From positions 558,001-622,000 of the forward strand of contig NZ_JANUHB010000003.1 of NCBI RefSeq assembly GCF_024756255.1: a DNA stretch of 64,000 bases, written 5' to 3'. This stretch comes from Massilia agilis (GTDB taxonomy: Bacteria > Pseudomonadota > Gammaproteobacteria > Burkholderiales > Burkholderiaceae_D). Within the stretch, counting starts at the first letter, position 1. The number at the start of each line of letters is the position of its first letter. The position numbers and the translations under genes are program-made. Positions 1-9,546 of the stretch are shown one piece after another. The notes under the pieces are model-generated. The model searched no databases. It was given only the letters and a program-made list of their open reading frames with translations, and was not told the DNA's origin.

Positions 1-534
1 GGCGGCACCGGCGACTTGGCCAAGGCCTTTGCCAAGCAGGCCGGGCCGAGCGGGGAAGTGTGGCTCACCGACATCAACGAGTCGATGCTGCGCGTCGGCC
101 GTGATCGCCTCTTGAACAAAGGGCTTGTCACCCCAACATTGCTATGTGACGCGGAAAAATTGCCGTTCCCGGACAATTATTTCGACCGGGTCAGCGTGGC
201 CTTTGGCCTGCGCAATATGACGCACAAGGACCAGGCACTGGCGGAAATGCGCCGCGTGCTCAAGCCGGGCGGCAAGTTGCTGGTGCTGGAGTTTTCGAAG
301 GTGGCCGCGCCGCTGCAAAAGCCGTATGACGTGTATTCGTTCTCGGTGCTGCCGTGGCTGGGCCAGCAAATTGCGAACGATTCGGAAAGCTACCGCTACC
401 TGGCCGAGTCGATCCGCATGCACCCCGACCAGGAAACGCTGAAGGGCATGATGGAGGACGCGGGACTGGAACGCGTGCAGTACTTTAACCTGACTGCTGG
501 TGTGGCTGCGCTGCACACCGGCATCAAATTTTAG
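1..534 (+). CDS. ubiE: UbiE demethylmenaquinone/2-methoxy-benzoquinol C-methyltransferase (5' end outside window)
   Basis: SAM-dependent C-methyltransferase of ubiquinone and menaquinone synthesis, cytosolic. The frame is open at the first base, so the start lies upstream; 177 residues are visible against about 250 in the family, so roughly the first 70 are missing. The visible part opens with the SAM-binding glycine motif (GGTGDLA) and continues with the family segment [15 protein letters not shown] and [14 protein letters not shown]. It ends 12 bases before the Tim44-like gene and is followed by ubiJ and ubiB, the usual ubiquinone context in Burkholderiales. Confidence 0.96.
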   Translation, partial: GGTGDLAKAFAKQAGPSGEVWLTDINESMLRVGRDRLLNKGLVTPTLLCDAEKLPFPDNYFDRVSVAFGLRNMTHKDQALAEMRRVLKPGGKLLVLEFSKVAAPLQKPYDVYSFSVLPWLGQQIANDSESYRYLAESIRMHPDQETLKGMMEDAGLERVQYFNLTAGVAALHTGIKF

Positions 535-546
535 GATGCGTAGAGC

Positions 547-1512
547 ATGAAAAAATTCTTGGTCACCATGATGCTGGCGATCACCGCACTGTCGATGATC
601 GCGGAAGCCACCGCGCGCCCGATGGGCGGCGGCCGCTCGTTCGGCCGCCAGTCGCAGCCGGTGCGCCAGATGCAGCGACCGGCACCCGCGCCGGCGCCGA
701 CTCCGGCCCAGCAGCCGCAATACGGCAACCAGGCCCGTCCGGCGCCGGTGCCGCAGCCGATGCCGGCACAGCGCCCGAGCATGTGGAAGGGCGTGCTGGG
801 CGGCGCGCTGCTCGGCCTGGGCCTGGGCGCGCTGTTCAGCCACTTCGGCATTGGCGGCGCCGCCGCCAGCATGATCTCGTCGCTGCTGATGCTGGCGCTG
901 CTGGCCTTTGCCGTGATCTTCATCGTGCGCATGTTCCGCCGCAAGGACACCCCGGCCAACCCGACACCGTTCCAGGGTTTCAACCGCGACCCGATGCCGG
1001 CGTCGGCGACCCCGGAAATCGGCTCGGGCATGAACCAGCAGCCGTGGCAGCCCAGCTCCTACAGCACCACCCCGGAAATCGGGTCCGGCCTGAACCAGGG
1101 CGTCGCGTTGGACAAGCCTGCCGCCCACGTGCCGTGGGGCGTGCCGGCTGATTTCGATACCCCGTCGTTCCTGCGCGAAGCGAAGTCCATGTTCATCCGC
1201 ATGCAGGCCGCCTGGGACAAGGGCGACGTGCAGGACCTGCGCGAGTTCACTGCGCCGGAAGTGTTTGCTGAGCTCAAGACCCAGATCCTCGAGCGCAACG
1301 CCAACGACTTCACCGACGTGGTCTCGATCGACGCCCAGCTGCTGGGCATCGAGAAGTCCGACCGCGACTACCTGGCCAGCGTGCAGTTCAACGGCATGAT
1401 CCGCACTGCGCCGGGCGCCGCGCCGGAGCCCTTCGTCGAGGTGTGGAACCTGGCCAAGCCGCTGTCCGGCACGAGCGGATGGGTGCTGGCGGGTATCCAG
1501 CAGGTTCAGTAA
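547..1512 (+). CDS. Tim44-like domain membrane protein
   Basis: 321-residue membrane protein. The N-terminus is a hydrophobic signal or anchor (about residues 3-22), followed by a Pro/Gln/Arg-rich linker, then one or two membrane segments (about 80-125, rich in Gly/Ala/Leu, ending in a basic RMFRRK stop), then a soluble C-terminal domain of the Tim44/MRP-L45 type with the pattern FLREAKSMFIRMQAAWDKGD. Bacterial Tim44-like proteins have no settled function. The linker holds a near-repeat, TPEIGSGMNQ and TPEIGSGLNQ, from a duplication of about 30 bases 60 bases apart. It sits between ubiE and ubiJ, and a terminator follows at 1571. Confidence 0.85.
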   Translation: MKKFLVTMMLAITALSMIAEATARPMGGGRSFGRQSQPVRQMQRPAPAPAPTPAQQPQYGNQARPAPVPQPMPAQRPSMWKGVLGGALLGLGLGALFSHFGIGGAAASMISSLLMLALLAFAVIFIVRMFRRKDTPANPTPFQGFNRDPMPASATPEIGSGMNQQPWQPSSYSTTPEIGSGLNQGVALDKPAAHVPWGVPADFDTPSFLREAKSMFIRMQAAWDKGDVQDLREFTAPEVFAELKTQILERNANDFTDVVSIDAQLLGIEKSDRDYLASVQFNGMIRTAPGAAPEPFVEVWNLAKPLSGTSGWVLAGIQQVQ

Positions 1513-1570
1513 TATTTTTAACTAAACAACCCGTGCGGACGGAATTGCGTCCAGCAAACTGGTAAGATCA

Positions 1571-1600
1571 AAACCGCCCGCTTGAACCGGGCGGTTTTTC
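1571..1600 (+). terminator. Rho-independent terminator after the Tim44-like gene
   Basis: Perfect 10-bp stem, AAACCGCCCG at 1571-1580 and CGGGCGGTTT at 1588-1597, with a 7-base loop, running into a T-rich tail. It lies about 60 bases after the Tim44-like stop and only about 20 bases before the ubiJ start, so ubiJ-ubiB probably has its own promoter or depends on readthrough. Confidence 0.85.
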
Positions 1601-1620
1601 TTTGCTCCGAGCGTATTGCC

Positions 1621-2292
1621 ATGGTCCCGAATCCTTCACTCCTGTCGCCCCAGCGTGCGCTGATGGCCCCCGCGATTGCTGCAATTAACCACCTGCTGGC
1701 CCAGGAGGCGTGGGCGCGCGATGCGCTGGCGCTGCATGCCGGCAAGGAAGCCTGCATCGACACCGGCCACCTGCAACTGCGCCTGCGCGTAACGCGCGAC
1801 GGCATGGTCGAGGGCAGCAACAGCGAGGACGCGGCCAACGTCACCATCCACGTCAAGCTGTCGGACCTGCCCTTGATCGCGCAGAACCGCGACCGCGCGT
1901 TCTCGTACGTGAAGATCGAGGGCGATGCCGAGTTCGCGAACACGATCTCGCAGCTGTCCAAGGGCCTGCGCTGGGACGCCGAGCACGACCTGGAGCGCCT
2001 GTTCGGGCCGATCGGCGCCACCCGGCTGGTGGGCGGCGCCAAGAGCGTCATCGCCGGGGCGGGCGCCACCGGCCGCCGCCTGGCCGAGAACGTGGCCGAG
2101 TACCTGCTGGAGGAAAACCCGGTGCTGGTGCGCCCCGCCGCGGTGGCCGAGTTCACCGAGGATGTGGTCCGCACGCGCGACGACGTCGAGCGCCTGGACA
2201 AGCGCATCGCCCGGCTGGAGCAGAAGCTCGCGCAGCGCAGCGCGGCCACAGCCGTCACCGCCGTGGGCGGAAACACCACCACGGACCGCTGA
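1621..2292 (+). CDS. ubiJ: UbiJ, SCP2-domain ubiquinone synthesis accessory protein
   Basis: 223-residue protein with an N-terminal SCP2 sterol/lipid-carrier domain and a C-terminal coiled coil ([18 protein letters not shown]), the arrangement of UbiJ, which helps organise the cytosolic ubiquinone-synthesis complex. The ATG at 1621 is preferred because the frame upstream runs back into the terminator stem at 1571-1600. No strong SD is visible. The stop overlaps the ubiB start by one base (TGATG), which implies translational coupling. Function is by family and context. Confidence 0.88.
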   Translation: MVPNPSLLSPQRALMAPAIAAINHLLAQEAWARDALALHAGKEACIDTGHLQLRLRVTRDGMVEGSNSEDAANVTIHVKLSDLPLIAQNRDRAFSYVKIEGDAEFANTISQLSKGLRWDAEHDLERLFGPIGATRLVGGAKSVIAGAGATGRRLAENVAEYLLEENPVLVRPAAVAEFTEDVVRTRDDVERLDKRIARLEQKLAQRSAATAVTAVGGNTTTDR

Positions 2293-3860
2293 TGATCCTG
2301 AAATTCCTGCGCCTGCTGAAAATCCTCTCGGTCGCCACCCGTTACGGGCTCGACGAGATCATCGTCTCGGAGTTGCCGGTCCCGCGGACCGCCAAGCTGC
2401 TCGACAAGATCTTTTTCTGGCGCAAGATCAGCGCCCCGCGCGGCGTACGCCTGCGCATGGCGCTGGAGGAACTGGGCCCGATTTTCGTCAAGTTTGGCCA
2501 GGTGCTGTCCACCCGCCGCGACCTGGTGCCGCCCGATATTGCCGACGAGCTGGCACTGCTGCAGGACCGGGTGCCGCCGTTCGACTCCGACATTGCGATT
2601 GCCCAGATCACGCGCTCGCTCGGCGCCCACCCGGACCAGCTGTTCGCCAGCTTCGACCGCACCCCGGTGGCGTCGGCCTCCATCGCCCAGGTGCACTTTG
2701 CCACGCTCAAGAACGGCAGGGAGGTCGCGGTCAAGGTGCTGCGGCCGGGCATGAAGAAGTCGATCGACGAGGACGTGGCGCTGATGCACCTGGCCGCCGG
2801 CCTGGTCGAGAAACTGTGGACCGACAGCCGGCGCCTGAAGCCGCGCGAGGTGGTGGCCGAATTCGATAAATACCTGCACGATGAGCTGGACCTGATGCGC
2901 GAAGCCGCCAACGCCAGCCAGCTGCGCCGCAACTTTGCCAACTCGCAGCTGCTGCTGGTGCCGGAGATGTTCTGGGACTATTGCTCCAGCAGCGTGATCG
3001 TGATGGAGCGCATGCGCGGCATCCCGGTGTCGCAGATCGACCGGCTGGAAGCGGCGGGCGTGGACCTGAAGAAGCTGTCCAGCGACGGCGTCGAAATCTT
3101 CTTCACCCAGGTGTTCCGTGACGGCTTCTTCCATGCGGACATGCACCCCGGCAACATCCTGGTCTCGGTCGATCCGGCCACCTTCGGGCGCTACATTGCG
3201 CTGGACTTCGGCATCGTCGGCACGCTGAACGATTTCGACAAGGACTACCTGGCGCAGAACTTCATCGCCTTCTTCCGCCGCGACTACAAGCGCGTGGCCG
3301 AGGCGCACATCGAATCGGGCTGGGCCCCGCGCGACACCCGCGTGGACGAGCTGGAATCGGCGGTGCGCGCCTGCTGCGAGCCGATCTTTGACCGGCCGCT
3401 GAAAGACATCTCGTTCGGCCAGGTGCTGCTGCGCCTGTTCCAGACCTCGCGCCGCTTCAACGTCGAGGTGCAGCCGCAGCTGGTGCTGCTGCAAAAGACC
3501 ATGCTCAACATCGAAGGCCTGGGCCGCCAGCTGGACCCTGACCTGGACCTGTGGAAGACCGCCAAGCCGTACCTGGAGCGCTGGATGAACGAGCAGGTCG
3601 GCTGGCGCGGCATGGTGGATCGCCTGAAAGCCGAGGCGCCGCGCTACGCCCACATCTTCCCGCAGCTGCCGCGCCTGATCTACCAGGCGCTGGAGAAGAC
3701 CACTGACCTGGAAGTGAACGACTCGGCCCTGCTGCGCGAGCTGATGCACCACCAGCGGCGCACCAACCGCGTGCTGATGCTGGTGGCGGGCCTGCTCGGG
3801 CTGCTGTTCTCGGCGGTCGCCGTCACCTACCTGTACGGCCATTGGTGGATGCGGTCGTGA
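2292..3860 (+). CDS. ubiB: UbiB, ubiquinone biosynthesis regulatory kinase-like protein
   Basis: 522-residue atypical kinase/ATPase of the UbiB/ADCK family, needed for aerobic ubiquinone production at the inner membrane. Visible hallmarks are the KxGQ-type segment [16 protein letters not shown] (about residue 65), the loop [20 protein letters not shown], the HADMHPGNI catalytic-loop equivalent (about 281) and the LDFGIVG metal-binding motif (about 303). A C-terminal membrane anchor follows (about 495-518, [18 protein letters not shown]). The start overlaps the ubiJ stop by one base and the end overlaps the next gene by four. Confidence 0.95.
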   Translation: MILKFLRLLKILSVATRYGLDEIIVSELPVPRTAKLLDKIFFWRKISAPRGVRLRMALEELGPIFVKFGQVLSTRRDLVPPDIADELALLQDRVPPFDSDIAIAQITRSLGAHPDQLFASFDRTPVASASIAQVHFATLKNGREVAVKVLRPGMKKSIDEDVALMHLAAGLVEKLWTDSRRLKPREVVAEFDKYLHDELDLMREAANASQLRRNFANSQLLLVPEMFWDYCSSSVIVMERMRGIPVSQIDRLEAAGVDLKKLSSDGVEIFFTQVFRDGFFHADMHPGNILVSVDPATFGRYIALDFGIVGTLNDFDKDYLAQNFIAFFRRDYKRVAEAHIESGWAPRDTRVDELESAVRACCEPIFDRPLKDISFGQVLLRLFQTSRRFNVEVQPQLVLLQKTMLNIEGLGRQLDPDLDLWKTAKPYLERWMNEQVGWRGMVDRLKAEAPRYAHIFPQLPRLIYQALEKTTDLEVNDSALLRELMHHQRRTNRVLMLVAGLLGLLFSAVAVTYLYGHWWMRS

Positions 3861-4465
3861 GCGCGGCCCCATTCGGTACGCGCGACCCGAAGAGCGCGGC
3901 GTTCTGGGACGAGCGTTTCGAGCGCGGTTTCAAGCCATGGGAGCGGCCCGGGGTGCCCGAGGCGCTGCGCCGCTTCGTGGCCGCGGCGCCAAGGCCGCTC
4001 ACAACCCTGATTCCCGGCTGCGGCAGCGCCCACGAGCTGGCCTGGCTGAGCGAGGCCGGCTGGGACGCCATCGCGATCGACTTTTCGGCGGCGGCCGTGG
4101 CCAGCGCGATGACGGTGGCCGGCAAATGGGCCGAGCGCGTGGTGCAGGCGGATTTTTTCACCTACGAACCGCCGCGGCCGCTCGAGCTGATTTACGAGCG
4201 CGCGTTCTTCTGCGCCATGCCGCGCGAAATGCTGCCCAGGCTGGTAGAGCGTTGGGCGCAGTTGCTGCCGCCGGACGGCATGCTGGCTGGGTATTTTTAC
4301 TTCGACGATTCCCCGAAGGGCCCGCCGTTCGGCACCAGCCGCGAGGCGTTGGACGCCTTGCTCACGCCGTATTTCGAGTGCATCGCTGACGAGGCGGTGG
4401 TCGATTCGATTCCCATGTTCCAGGACAAGGAACGCTGGATGGTCTGGCGGCGTTTGCCGATGTGA
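3857..4465 (+). CDS. SAM-dependent methyltransferase, thiopurine-methyltransferase-like
   Basis: 202-residue cytosolic methyltransferase. The opening [19 protein letters not shown] and the SAM motif [19 protein letters not shown] followed by AIDFS resemble the thiopurine S-methyltransferase fold family; the substrate is unknown. The GTG start at 3857 overlaps the ubiB stop (GTGA), so it is probably translated by coupling; TTG 3842 and GTG 3845 are also in frame but lie inside ubiB. It is the last gene of the ubiJ-ubiB unit, with a family A repeat just downstream. A quinone role is possible only by context. Confidence 0.8.
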   Translation: MSAAPFGTRDPKSAAFWDERFERGFKPWERPGVPEALRRFVAAAPRPLTTLIPGCGSAHELAWLSEAGWDAIAIDFSAAAVASAMTVAGKWAERVVQADFFTYEPPRPLELIYERAFFCAMPREMLPRLVERWAQLLPPDGMLAGYFYFDDSPKGPPFGTSREALDALLTPYFECIADEAVVDSIPMFQDKERWMVWRRLPM

Positions 4466-4491
4466 CCATCGCGTAAAAAAGGACTTACGCA

Positions 4492-4592
4492 CGTCGTCCC
4501 GGCGAAAGCCGGGACCCATGCTGAGTATCCGGATTCGGCGAGGCCGCGTAACTGCAAACTCAGCATGGGTCCCGGCCTGCGCCGGGACGACG
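4492..4592. repeat. Palindromic intergenic repeat, family A copy 1
   Basis: Two inverted arms of about 35 bases face each other across a centre of about 30. The left arm begins CGTCGTCCCGGCGAAAGCC and continues to CCCATGCTGAGT; the right arm mirrors it (ACTCAGCATGGGT, ending CCGGGACGACG). Each arm can also fold on itself. Related copies are at 8522, 19554, 42524 and 50243. This copy follows the methyltransferase gene and may act as an mRNA 3' end. Confidence 0.85.
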
Positions 4593-4603
4593 GCGTACAG
4601 ACG

Positions 4604-4627
4604 AAAAAAAGCCCGCTGTGCGCGGGC
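4604..4627. terminator. Stem-loop with flanking homopolymer, possible terminator
   Basis: Six-bp GC stem (GCCCGC at 4611-4616 and GCGGGC at 4622-4627, 5-base loop). Seven A residues precede it on the plus strand, so on the minus strand the stem runs into a T7 tail, a good terminator geometry for leftward transcription. On the plus strand a T7 run comes only after a spacer of about 15 bases. No minus-strand gene lies to its right, so its purpose is unclear. Confidence 0.5.
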
Positions 4628-4642
4628 CCCCAATGCGGTCGT

Positions 4643-4877
4643 TTTTTTGCGGAAATGCGGCGATGTCGCCATCGCGCATAGCTTCTGTTTCTAGAACCTT
4701 CCGGGCGGCGGTTCCGTTGCTCGCCGCTAACAAGCGTGTTATTTAAGCACGCAAGTTATTGCTGGGCAAACGAAACCGGGCCGCGGGGACCGAAAAACAA
4801 CAGCGCGCCCGCAAACAGGCGGGTCTGGAGAACGGCGCCCATCACCCCCATATCGGCAAAAGCGCCCATAAACGCTT
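4643..4877. other. Intergenic stretch without recognised gene
   Basis: Between the stem-loop at 4604 and the promoter element of the fmdB-like gene there are about 230 bases in which I see no convincing coding frame, tRNA or repeat. It holds the leader region upstream of fmdB. A small RNA cannot be excluded by eye. Confidence 0.4.
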
Positions 4878-4883
4878 TATAAT
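4878..4883 (+). promoter_or_regulatory. -10 element upstream of the fmdB-like gene
   Basis: Perfect TATAAT at 4878-4883, 33 bases before the ATG at 4917. A good -35 is not visible at 16-18 bases upstream, so only the -10 is called. It probably drives the fmdB–DUF502–aspS group. Confidence 0.55.
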
Positions 4884-4916
4884 GTGGGGTTTTGAAGATT
4901 TTTGCGGAGTACAGCT

Positions 4917-5177
4917 ATGCCGATTTACGCCTACCGCTGCGCCGAATGCGGTTTTTCCAAAGATGTGCTGCAAAAAATTTCAGACGCGCCTTTGACCACT
5001 TGCCTGTCCTGCGGCAAGCCTGCGTTCCAAAAGCAGGTGACCGCCGCCGGCTTCCAGCTCAAGGGCACCGGTTGGTACGTCACCGACTTCCGTGGGGGCA
5101 GCTCCTCGTCGTCCGGCGGCAGTTCCGGCTCGTCCGAGCAGTCCGCGCCAGCCACGACGTCCACCGGCAGCAACTAA
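4917..5177 (+). CDS. FmdB-family zinc-ribbon protein
   Basis: 86-residue small protein that begins MPIYAYRCAECG, the signature start of the FmdB family, with a zinc ribbon made of two CxxC pairs (CAEC and CLSC, residues about 8-31) and a Ser/Gly-rich C-terminal tail. The ATG at 4917 gives the family-typical start. Members have been linked to regulatory roles but no mechanism is established. It heads the conserved order fmdB, DUF502, aspS. The DUF502 gene follows after 54 bases. Confidence 0.88.
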   Translation: MPIYAYRCAECGFSKDVLQKISDAPLTTCLSCGKPAFQKQVTAAGFQLKGTGWYVTDFRGGSSSSSGGSSGSSEQSAPATTSTGSN

Positions 5178-5231
5178 CACCGCCGGCCGCGCCCTTCGTG
5201 GGCAAGGCCGCGGGATAACAACGAGAACACG

Positions 5232-5819
5232 ATGCGTAAATACTTCATCACGGGCCTGTTGGTCGTGGTTCCCCTGGCGATCACCGCCTGGGTGCTCAAC
5301 CTCGTCATCGGCACGCTGGACCAGTCGCTGCTGCTGGTGCCGGAGGCCTGGCAGCCGCGCCACCTGATCGGCTTCGACCTGCCTGGTGTGGGCGCGGTGC
5401 TGACGATTGCGATCGTGTTCCTGATCGGCCTGTTCACCAACAACCTGGTCGGCAACTTCGTGGTGCGCCAGTGGGAACGGCTGCTGGGCCGCATCCCCGT
5501 CATCAGCTCGTTGTATGGCAGCGTCAAGCAGGTGTCCGACACGCTGTTCTCGTCGAACGGCAATGCGTTTCGCAAGGCGGTGCTGGTGCCGTACCCGCAC
5601 GCCGACTCGCATACGATCGCGTTCCTGACCGGCGCCCCCGGCGGCGACGTGAAGAACCACCTGCAGGGCGACTACGTCAGCGTGTACGTGCCAACCACCC
5701 CCAACCCGACCTCGGGCTTCTTCCTGATGATGGAGCGCAGCAAGGTCGTGGAACTGGACATGACGGTGGATGCGGCGCTCAAGTACATCGTCTCCATGGG
5801 CGTCGTGGCCCCCGAATAA
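5232..5819 (+). CDS. DUF502 family membrane protein
   Basis: 195-residue inner-membrane protein with two N-terminal transmembrane segments (about residues 4-25, [17 protein letters not shown], and about 56-78, [20 protein letters not shown]) and a soluble C-terminal domain of about 110 residues with [18 protein letters not shown], as in DUF502 proteins. Biochemical function is not known. Its place just upstream of aspS is widely kept in betaproteobacteria, and it is probably co-transcribed with the fmdB-like gene. Confidence 0.88.
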   Translation: MRKYFITGLLVVVPLAITAWVLNLVIGTLDQSLLLVPEAWQPRHLIGFDLPGVGAVLTIAIVFLIGLFTNNLVGNFVVRQWERLLGRIPVISSLYGSVKQVSDTLFSSNGNAFRKAVLVPYPHADSHTIAFLTGAPGGDVKNHLQGDYVSVYVPTTPNPTSGFFLMMERSKVVELDMTVDAALKYIVSMGVVAPE

Positions 5820-5853
5820 GCAACCGAAATACCAACCTGGAATAGAGAAAAAT

Positions 5854-7659
5854 ATGTCCTCCATGCGTACCAACTACTGCGGCCTCGTCACCGAAGAACT
5901 GCTGGGCCAAACCGTCAGCCTGTGCGGCTGGGTGCACCGCCGCCGCGACCACGGCGGGGTGATCTTCATCGACCTGCGCGACCGTGAAGGCATCGTGCAG
6001 GTGGTCTGCCACCCGGACAACGCCGAGGTGTTCAAGGTCGCCGAGCATATCCGCAACGAGTACTGCCTGCGCGTGACCGGTACCGTGAACCCGCGCCTGG
6101 AGGGCACCGTCAACCCGAACCTCAAGTCGGGCAAGATCGAAGTCGTGGCAACCAGCCTGGAAGTGCTCAACGCATCGGTGCCGGTGCCGTTCCAGCTGGA
6201 CGACGACAACCTGTCCGAGACCACCCGCCTGACCCACCGCGTGCTCGACCTGCGCCGCCAGCAGATGCAGGACAACCTGCGCCTGCGCTACAAGGTGTCG
6301 ATGGCCGTGCGTAACTACCTGGACGCGCTCGGTTTCGTGGACATCGAGACCCCGATGCTGACCAAGTCGACCCCGGAAGGCGCGCGCGACTACCTGGTGC
6401 CGTCGCGCGTGAACGCCGGCCACTTCTTCGCGCTGCCGCAGTCGCCGCAGCTGTTCAAGCAGATGCTGATGGTGTCGGGCTTTGACCGCTACTACCAGAT
6501 CACCAAGTGCTTCCGCGACGAAGACCTGCGCGCCGACCGCCAGCCGGAATTCACCCAGATCGACTGCGAGACCTCGTTCCTGACCGAGCAGGAGATCCGC
6601 GACCTGTTCGAAGACATGATGCGCCACGTCTTCAAGACCACGCGCGGCATCGACCTGCCGAACCCGTTCCCGGTGATGGACTACGCCACCGCGATGGGCA
6701 AGTACGGCTCGGACAAGCCGGACATGCGCGTCAAGCTGGAATTCACCGAACTGACCGACGTGATGAAGACCGTCGAGTTCAAGGTCTTCAACAGCGCCGC
6801 CAACATGGCTGGCGGCCGCGTGGTCGGCCTGCGCGTGCCGCAGGGCGGTTCGATGCCGCGTTCGGAGATCGACGCGTACACCCAGTTCGTTGCGATCTAC
6901 GGCGCCAAGGGCCTGGCATACATCAAGGTCAACGAGAAGGCCAAGGGCCGCGACGGGCTGCAGTCGCCGATCGTGAAGAACCTGTCCGATGAAGCGCTGG
7001 CCAAGGTGCTGGAGCTGACGGGCGCCGAAGACGGCGACCTGATCTTCTTTGGCGCGGACAAGGCCAAGGTGGTCAACGACGCGATCGGCGCGCTGCGCGT
7101 GAAGATCGGCCACTCCGAGTTCGGCAAGAAGGCCGGCCTGTTCGACGACGTCTGGGCGCCGCTGTGGGTGATCGACTTCCCGATGTTCGAGTACGACGAC
7201 GAAGACAATCGCTGGACCGCGACCCACCACCCGTTCACCGCGCCGAAAGACGGCCACGAGGACATGCTCGAGACCAACCCGGGCGCCTGCATTGCCAAGG
7301 CCTACGACATGGTGCTCAATGGCTGGGAACTGGGTGGCGGCTCGATCCGTATCCACCGCGAGGAAGTGCAGAGCAAGGTGTTCCGCGCGCTGAAGATCAA
7401 TGCCGAAGAAGCGCAGGCCAAGTTCGGCTTCCTGCTCGACGCGCTGCAGTACGGCGCGCCGCCGCACGGTGGCCTGGCGTTCGGCCTGGACCGCCTGATC
7501 ACGCTGATGACCGGCTCCGAGTCGATCCGCGACGTGATCGCGTTCCCGAAGACCCAGCGCGCCCAGTGCCTGCTGACCAACGCGCCGTCGGAAGTGGACG
7601 AGAAGCAGCTGCGCGAACTGCACATCCGCCTGCGCAACGCCGAGCCGAAGGTCGCGTAA
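5854..7659 (+). CDS. aspS: Aspartyl-tRNA synthetase
   Basis: 601-residue class II aminoacyl-tRNA synthetase that charges tRNA-Asp. An OB-fold anticodon-binding domain comes first (about 1-110, [20 protein letters not shown]), then the catalytic core with motif 2 ([19 protein letters not shown]), the bacterial GAD insert in the middle, and motif 3 near the end (GLAFGLDRL). Length fits bacterial AspRS. The start is ATG 5854 (MSSMRTNY); ATG 5863 is possible. The SD is weak (GAGAAA). It lies 34 bases after the DUF502 gene. Confidence 0.98.
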   Translation: MSSMRTNYCGLVTEELLGQTVSLCGWVHRRRDHGGVIFIDLRDREGIVQVVCHPDNAEVFKVAEHIRNEYCLRVTGTVNPRLEGTVNPNLKSGKIEVVATSLEVLNASVPVPFQLDDDNLSETTRLTHRVLDLRRQQMQDNLRLRYKVSMAVRNYLDALGFVDIETPMLTKSTPEGARDYLVPSRVNAGHFFALPQSPQLFKQMLMVSGFDRYYQITKCFRDEDLRADRQPEFTQIDCETSFLTEQEIRDLFEDMMRHVFKTTRGIDLPNPFPVMDYATAMGKYGSDKPDMRVKLEFTELTDVMKTVEFKVFNSAANMAGGRVVGLRVPQGGSMPRSEIDAYTQFVAIYGAKGLAYIKVNEKAKGRDGLQSPIVKNLSDEALAKVLELTGAEDGDLIFFGADKAKVVNDAIGALRVKIGHSEFGKKAGLFDDVWAPLWVIDFPMFEYDDEDNRWTATHHPFTAPKDGHEDMLETNPGACIAKAYDMVLNGWELGGGSIRIHREEVQSKVFRALKINAEEAQAKFGFLLDALQYGAPPHGGLAFGLDRLITLMTGSESIRDVIAFPKTQRAQCLLTNAPSEVDEKQLRELHIRLRNAEPKVA

Positions 7660-7785
7660 CCAGGCTTGCCGGCCACTATTCCTATCTTGCTTGAGCCGGA
7701 TGGGATGGTGGCCGACTCCTTAGGGATGTCGGCACGAGCTTCGAAAGCTGGTACGCGATGGTTTGCCAAGGGAAGGACCATTTTC

Positions 7786-8043
7786 ATGAATAAGCCGCTG
7801 GCCCAGAAACTGGGGTTCGACGAAGATACGATGTGGGTCCATCTCGTTGACGGGCGCACCCTTGGCGTCCCGCTTGCGTACTTCCCGCGGCTGCTGGCGG
7901 CCAGCGCCGAACAGCGCAACCGTTACGTCATTAGCGGTGGCGGAACGGGGCTGCACTGGGATGAGCTCGACGAAGACATCAGCGTCGAACACCTGCTGCT
8001 GGGTCATGGGGACCGCACCTCGTCGCCAATCGCTGCGAAATAA
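7786..8043 (+). CDS. DUF2442 family small protein
   Basis: 85-residue protein with the DUF2442 pattern: a beta strand with VHLVDGRTLGVPLAYFPRL, then the pairing segment GGGTGLHWDELDEDISVEHLL. Such proteins often sit near mobile or toxin-antitoxin genes, but no partner is visible here. ATG 7786 was chosen for its upstream purine-rich SD (GGAAGGA). It separates aspS from nudB, which lie nearer to each other in related genomes (from memory), and its stop is three bases before the nudB start. Confidence 0.78.
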   Translation: MNKPLAQKLGFDEDTMWVHLVDGRTLGVPLAYFPRLLAASAEQRNRYVISGGGTGLHWDELDEDISVEHLLLGHGDRTSSPIAAK

Positions 8044-8046
8044 GCC

Positions 8047-8499
8047 TTGCACAAGATCCCCGAGTCCGTCCTTGTCGTGATCCACACTTCGGACCTCGAA
8101 GTGCTGCTGATCGAGCGTGCCGACAAGCCTGGCTTCTGGCAGTCGGTGACCGGCTCGCTGGACCGCCTGGACGAGCCGCTGCTGGAAACCGCGGCCCGCG
8201 AGCTGTTCGAGGAAACCGGCATCGTCGCCGACGGCGAGACGATCCGGCTGCACGACTGGCACCTGTCTAACGTGTACGAGATCTACCAGACCTGGCGCCA
8301 CCGTTATGCGCCCGGCGTCACCCACAACACCGAACACGTGTTCTCGGTGTGCGTGCCGCGCGATATCCCTGTCATCCTGAGCCCGCGCGAGCATCTCCAG
8401 TTCGCCTGGCTGCCTTACCTCGAGGCGGCTGACCGCTGCTTTTCTTCCTCCAACGCCGAAGCAATCCTGCAACTGCCCCGGCACTACCCGGTGCGGTGA
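8047..8499 (+). CDS. nudB: Dihydroneopterin triphosphate diphosphatase (Nudix), NudB
   Basis: 150-residue Nudix hydrolase, most like NudB, which removes pyrophosphate from dihydroneopterin triphosphate in folate synthesis. The Nudix box runs from GSLDRLDEP to RELFEETGI and has one residue more than the textbook spacing between the first Gly and first Glu. The start is TTG 8047, forced by an in-frame stop two codons upstream (8041-8043, the end of the DUF2442 gene); the next usable starts would cut into the first strand. Substrate is inferred from family and from aspS synteny. Confidence 0.85.
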   Translation: MHKIPESVLVVIHTSDLEVLLIERADKPGFWQSVTGSLDRLDEPLLETAARELFEETGIVADGETIRLHDWHLSNVYEIYQTWRHRYAPGVTHNTEHVFSVCVPRDIPVILSPREHLQFAWLPYLEAADRCFSSSNAEAILQLPRHYPVR

Positions 8500-8521
8500 A
8501 CATCGTCGTTACCTTGGGAAC

Positions 8522-8619
8522 CGTCATCCCGGCGCAGGCCGAAATCCATGGACCAGCCGCGTTGCCGCACACTCAGCATGGATCACGGCGGGGCCGCCGA
8601 GGATGCGCCGGGATGACGG
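8522..8619. repeat. Palindromic intergenic repeat, family A copy 2 (decayed)
   Basis: Outer ends match family A (CGTCATCCCGGCGCAGGCC on the left, GCGCCGGGATGACG on the right) with the internal ACTCAGCATGGAT block, but the right arm carries extra bases and several mismatches. It lies between nudB and the exonuclease-family gene. Confidence 0.75.
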
Positions 8620-8726
8620 TGTTGAGGTAGTTGGTGCTTTCGGCGCCGCCCCCTTGGCCGCTATCGCCCACGCACGATTGCCCCATGTTCCCGTTCGACA
8701 CTGACTGATGGGGTTAGAATGTTCGC

Positions 8727-9542
8727 ATGAAAATTCGTGTCGCGACTTACAACATCCACAAGGGCGTTTCCGCGCTGCGCAGCCGGCCGCGGGTGCTGGC
8801 GCTGAAGAAGGCGATCGCCCAGTTCCACGCTGACATTGTTTTCCTGCAGGAAGTGCAGGGCCGCCACGACCGCTACCAGGCCCGCTACGGCAGCGAAGAC
8901 CTGGACCACCACCACGCCTGGCCCGAGGCCGCGCAGCACGAATTTTTCGCCGGCGAGTCACACCATTCCGCCTACGGCATGAACGCGGTGTATGACCACG
9001 GACACCACGGCAATGCGCTACTGAGCAAGTTCCGCATCGAAAACAGCCGCAACACCGACATTTCCGACCATGCCTACGAGCAGCGCGGCATCTTGCACTG
9101 CCGCCTGGACACCCCGGCCGGCACGGTCCACTGCTATGTGGTGCACCTGGGCCTGTTCGAGGGCAGCCGCGGGCGCCAGAGCGAGGCGCTGATCGAGGCG
9201 GTCAACGAATCGGCACCCCACGGGCAGCCGGTCATCATCGCGGGCGACTTCAACGACTGGCGCAACACGCTGTCGGACCGGCTGCGCAACGCGCTCGGCG
9301 TGACCGAGGTGTTCGACGAACTCGGCCCGCGCACGGCGCTGGGCGACCTGGTGCGCAACCTGGCGGGGCGGCAGGCGCCGATCCGGCCGGCGCGCACCTT
9401 CCCGGCCGCGCTGCCATGGTTTCGCCTCGACCGCATTTACGTGCGCGGCTTCAAGGTCGAGAACGCCGAAGTGATGCACGGTACGCTGTGGGCGCGCCTG
9501 TCGGACCACGCACCAATCCTGGCCAACCTCGAGCTGGCGTAA
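8727..9542 (+). CDS. Endonuclease/exonuclease/phosphatase family protein, YbhP-like
   Basis: 271-residue cytosolic metal-dependent hydrolase of the EEP fold. Visible motifs: VATYNIHKGV at the N-terminus, the metal-binding Glu in IVFLQEVQGRHD (about residue 37), the GDFNDWR motif (about 173) and the C-terminal LSDHAPILANLEL with the catalytic His. E. coli ybhP has the same partner, a ClsB-type synthase directly downstream; here the gap is only four bases, so the two are surely co-transcribed. Substrate unknown; a lipid or phosphodiester role is suggested by context only. Confidence 0.86.
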   Translation: MKIRVATYNIHKGVSALRSRPRVLALKKAIAQFHADIVFLQEVQGRHDRYQARYGSEDLDHHHAWPEAAQHEFFAGESHHSAYGMNAVYDHGHHGNALLSKFRIENSRNTDISDHAYEQRGILHCRLDTPAGTVHCYVVHLGLFEGSRGRQSEALIEAVNESAPHGQPVIIAGDFNDWRNTLSDRLRNALGVTEVFDELGPRTALGDLVRNLAGRQAPIRPARTFPAALPWFRLDRIYVRGFKVENAEVMHGTLWARLSDHAPILANLELA

Positions 9543-9546
9543 GCGC

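Noticed and set aside
1518..3872. Minus-strand frame of 784 codons opposite ubiJ and ubiB
   Set aside because: Shadow frame opposite well-recognised genes.
4492..4592. CRISPR array
   Set aside because: Repeats are single palindromic units far apart, without regular spacing or spacers, and no cas genes are present.
4643..4877. Small RNA such as 6S RNA
   Set aside because: No characteristic long hairpin with central bubble that I could draw by eye; a covariance-model search would decide.
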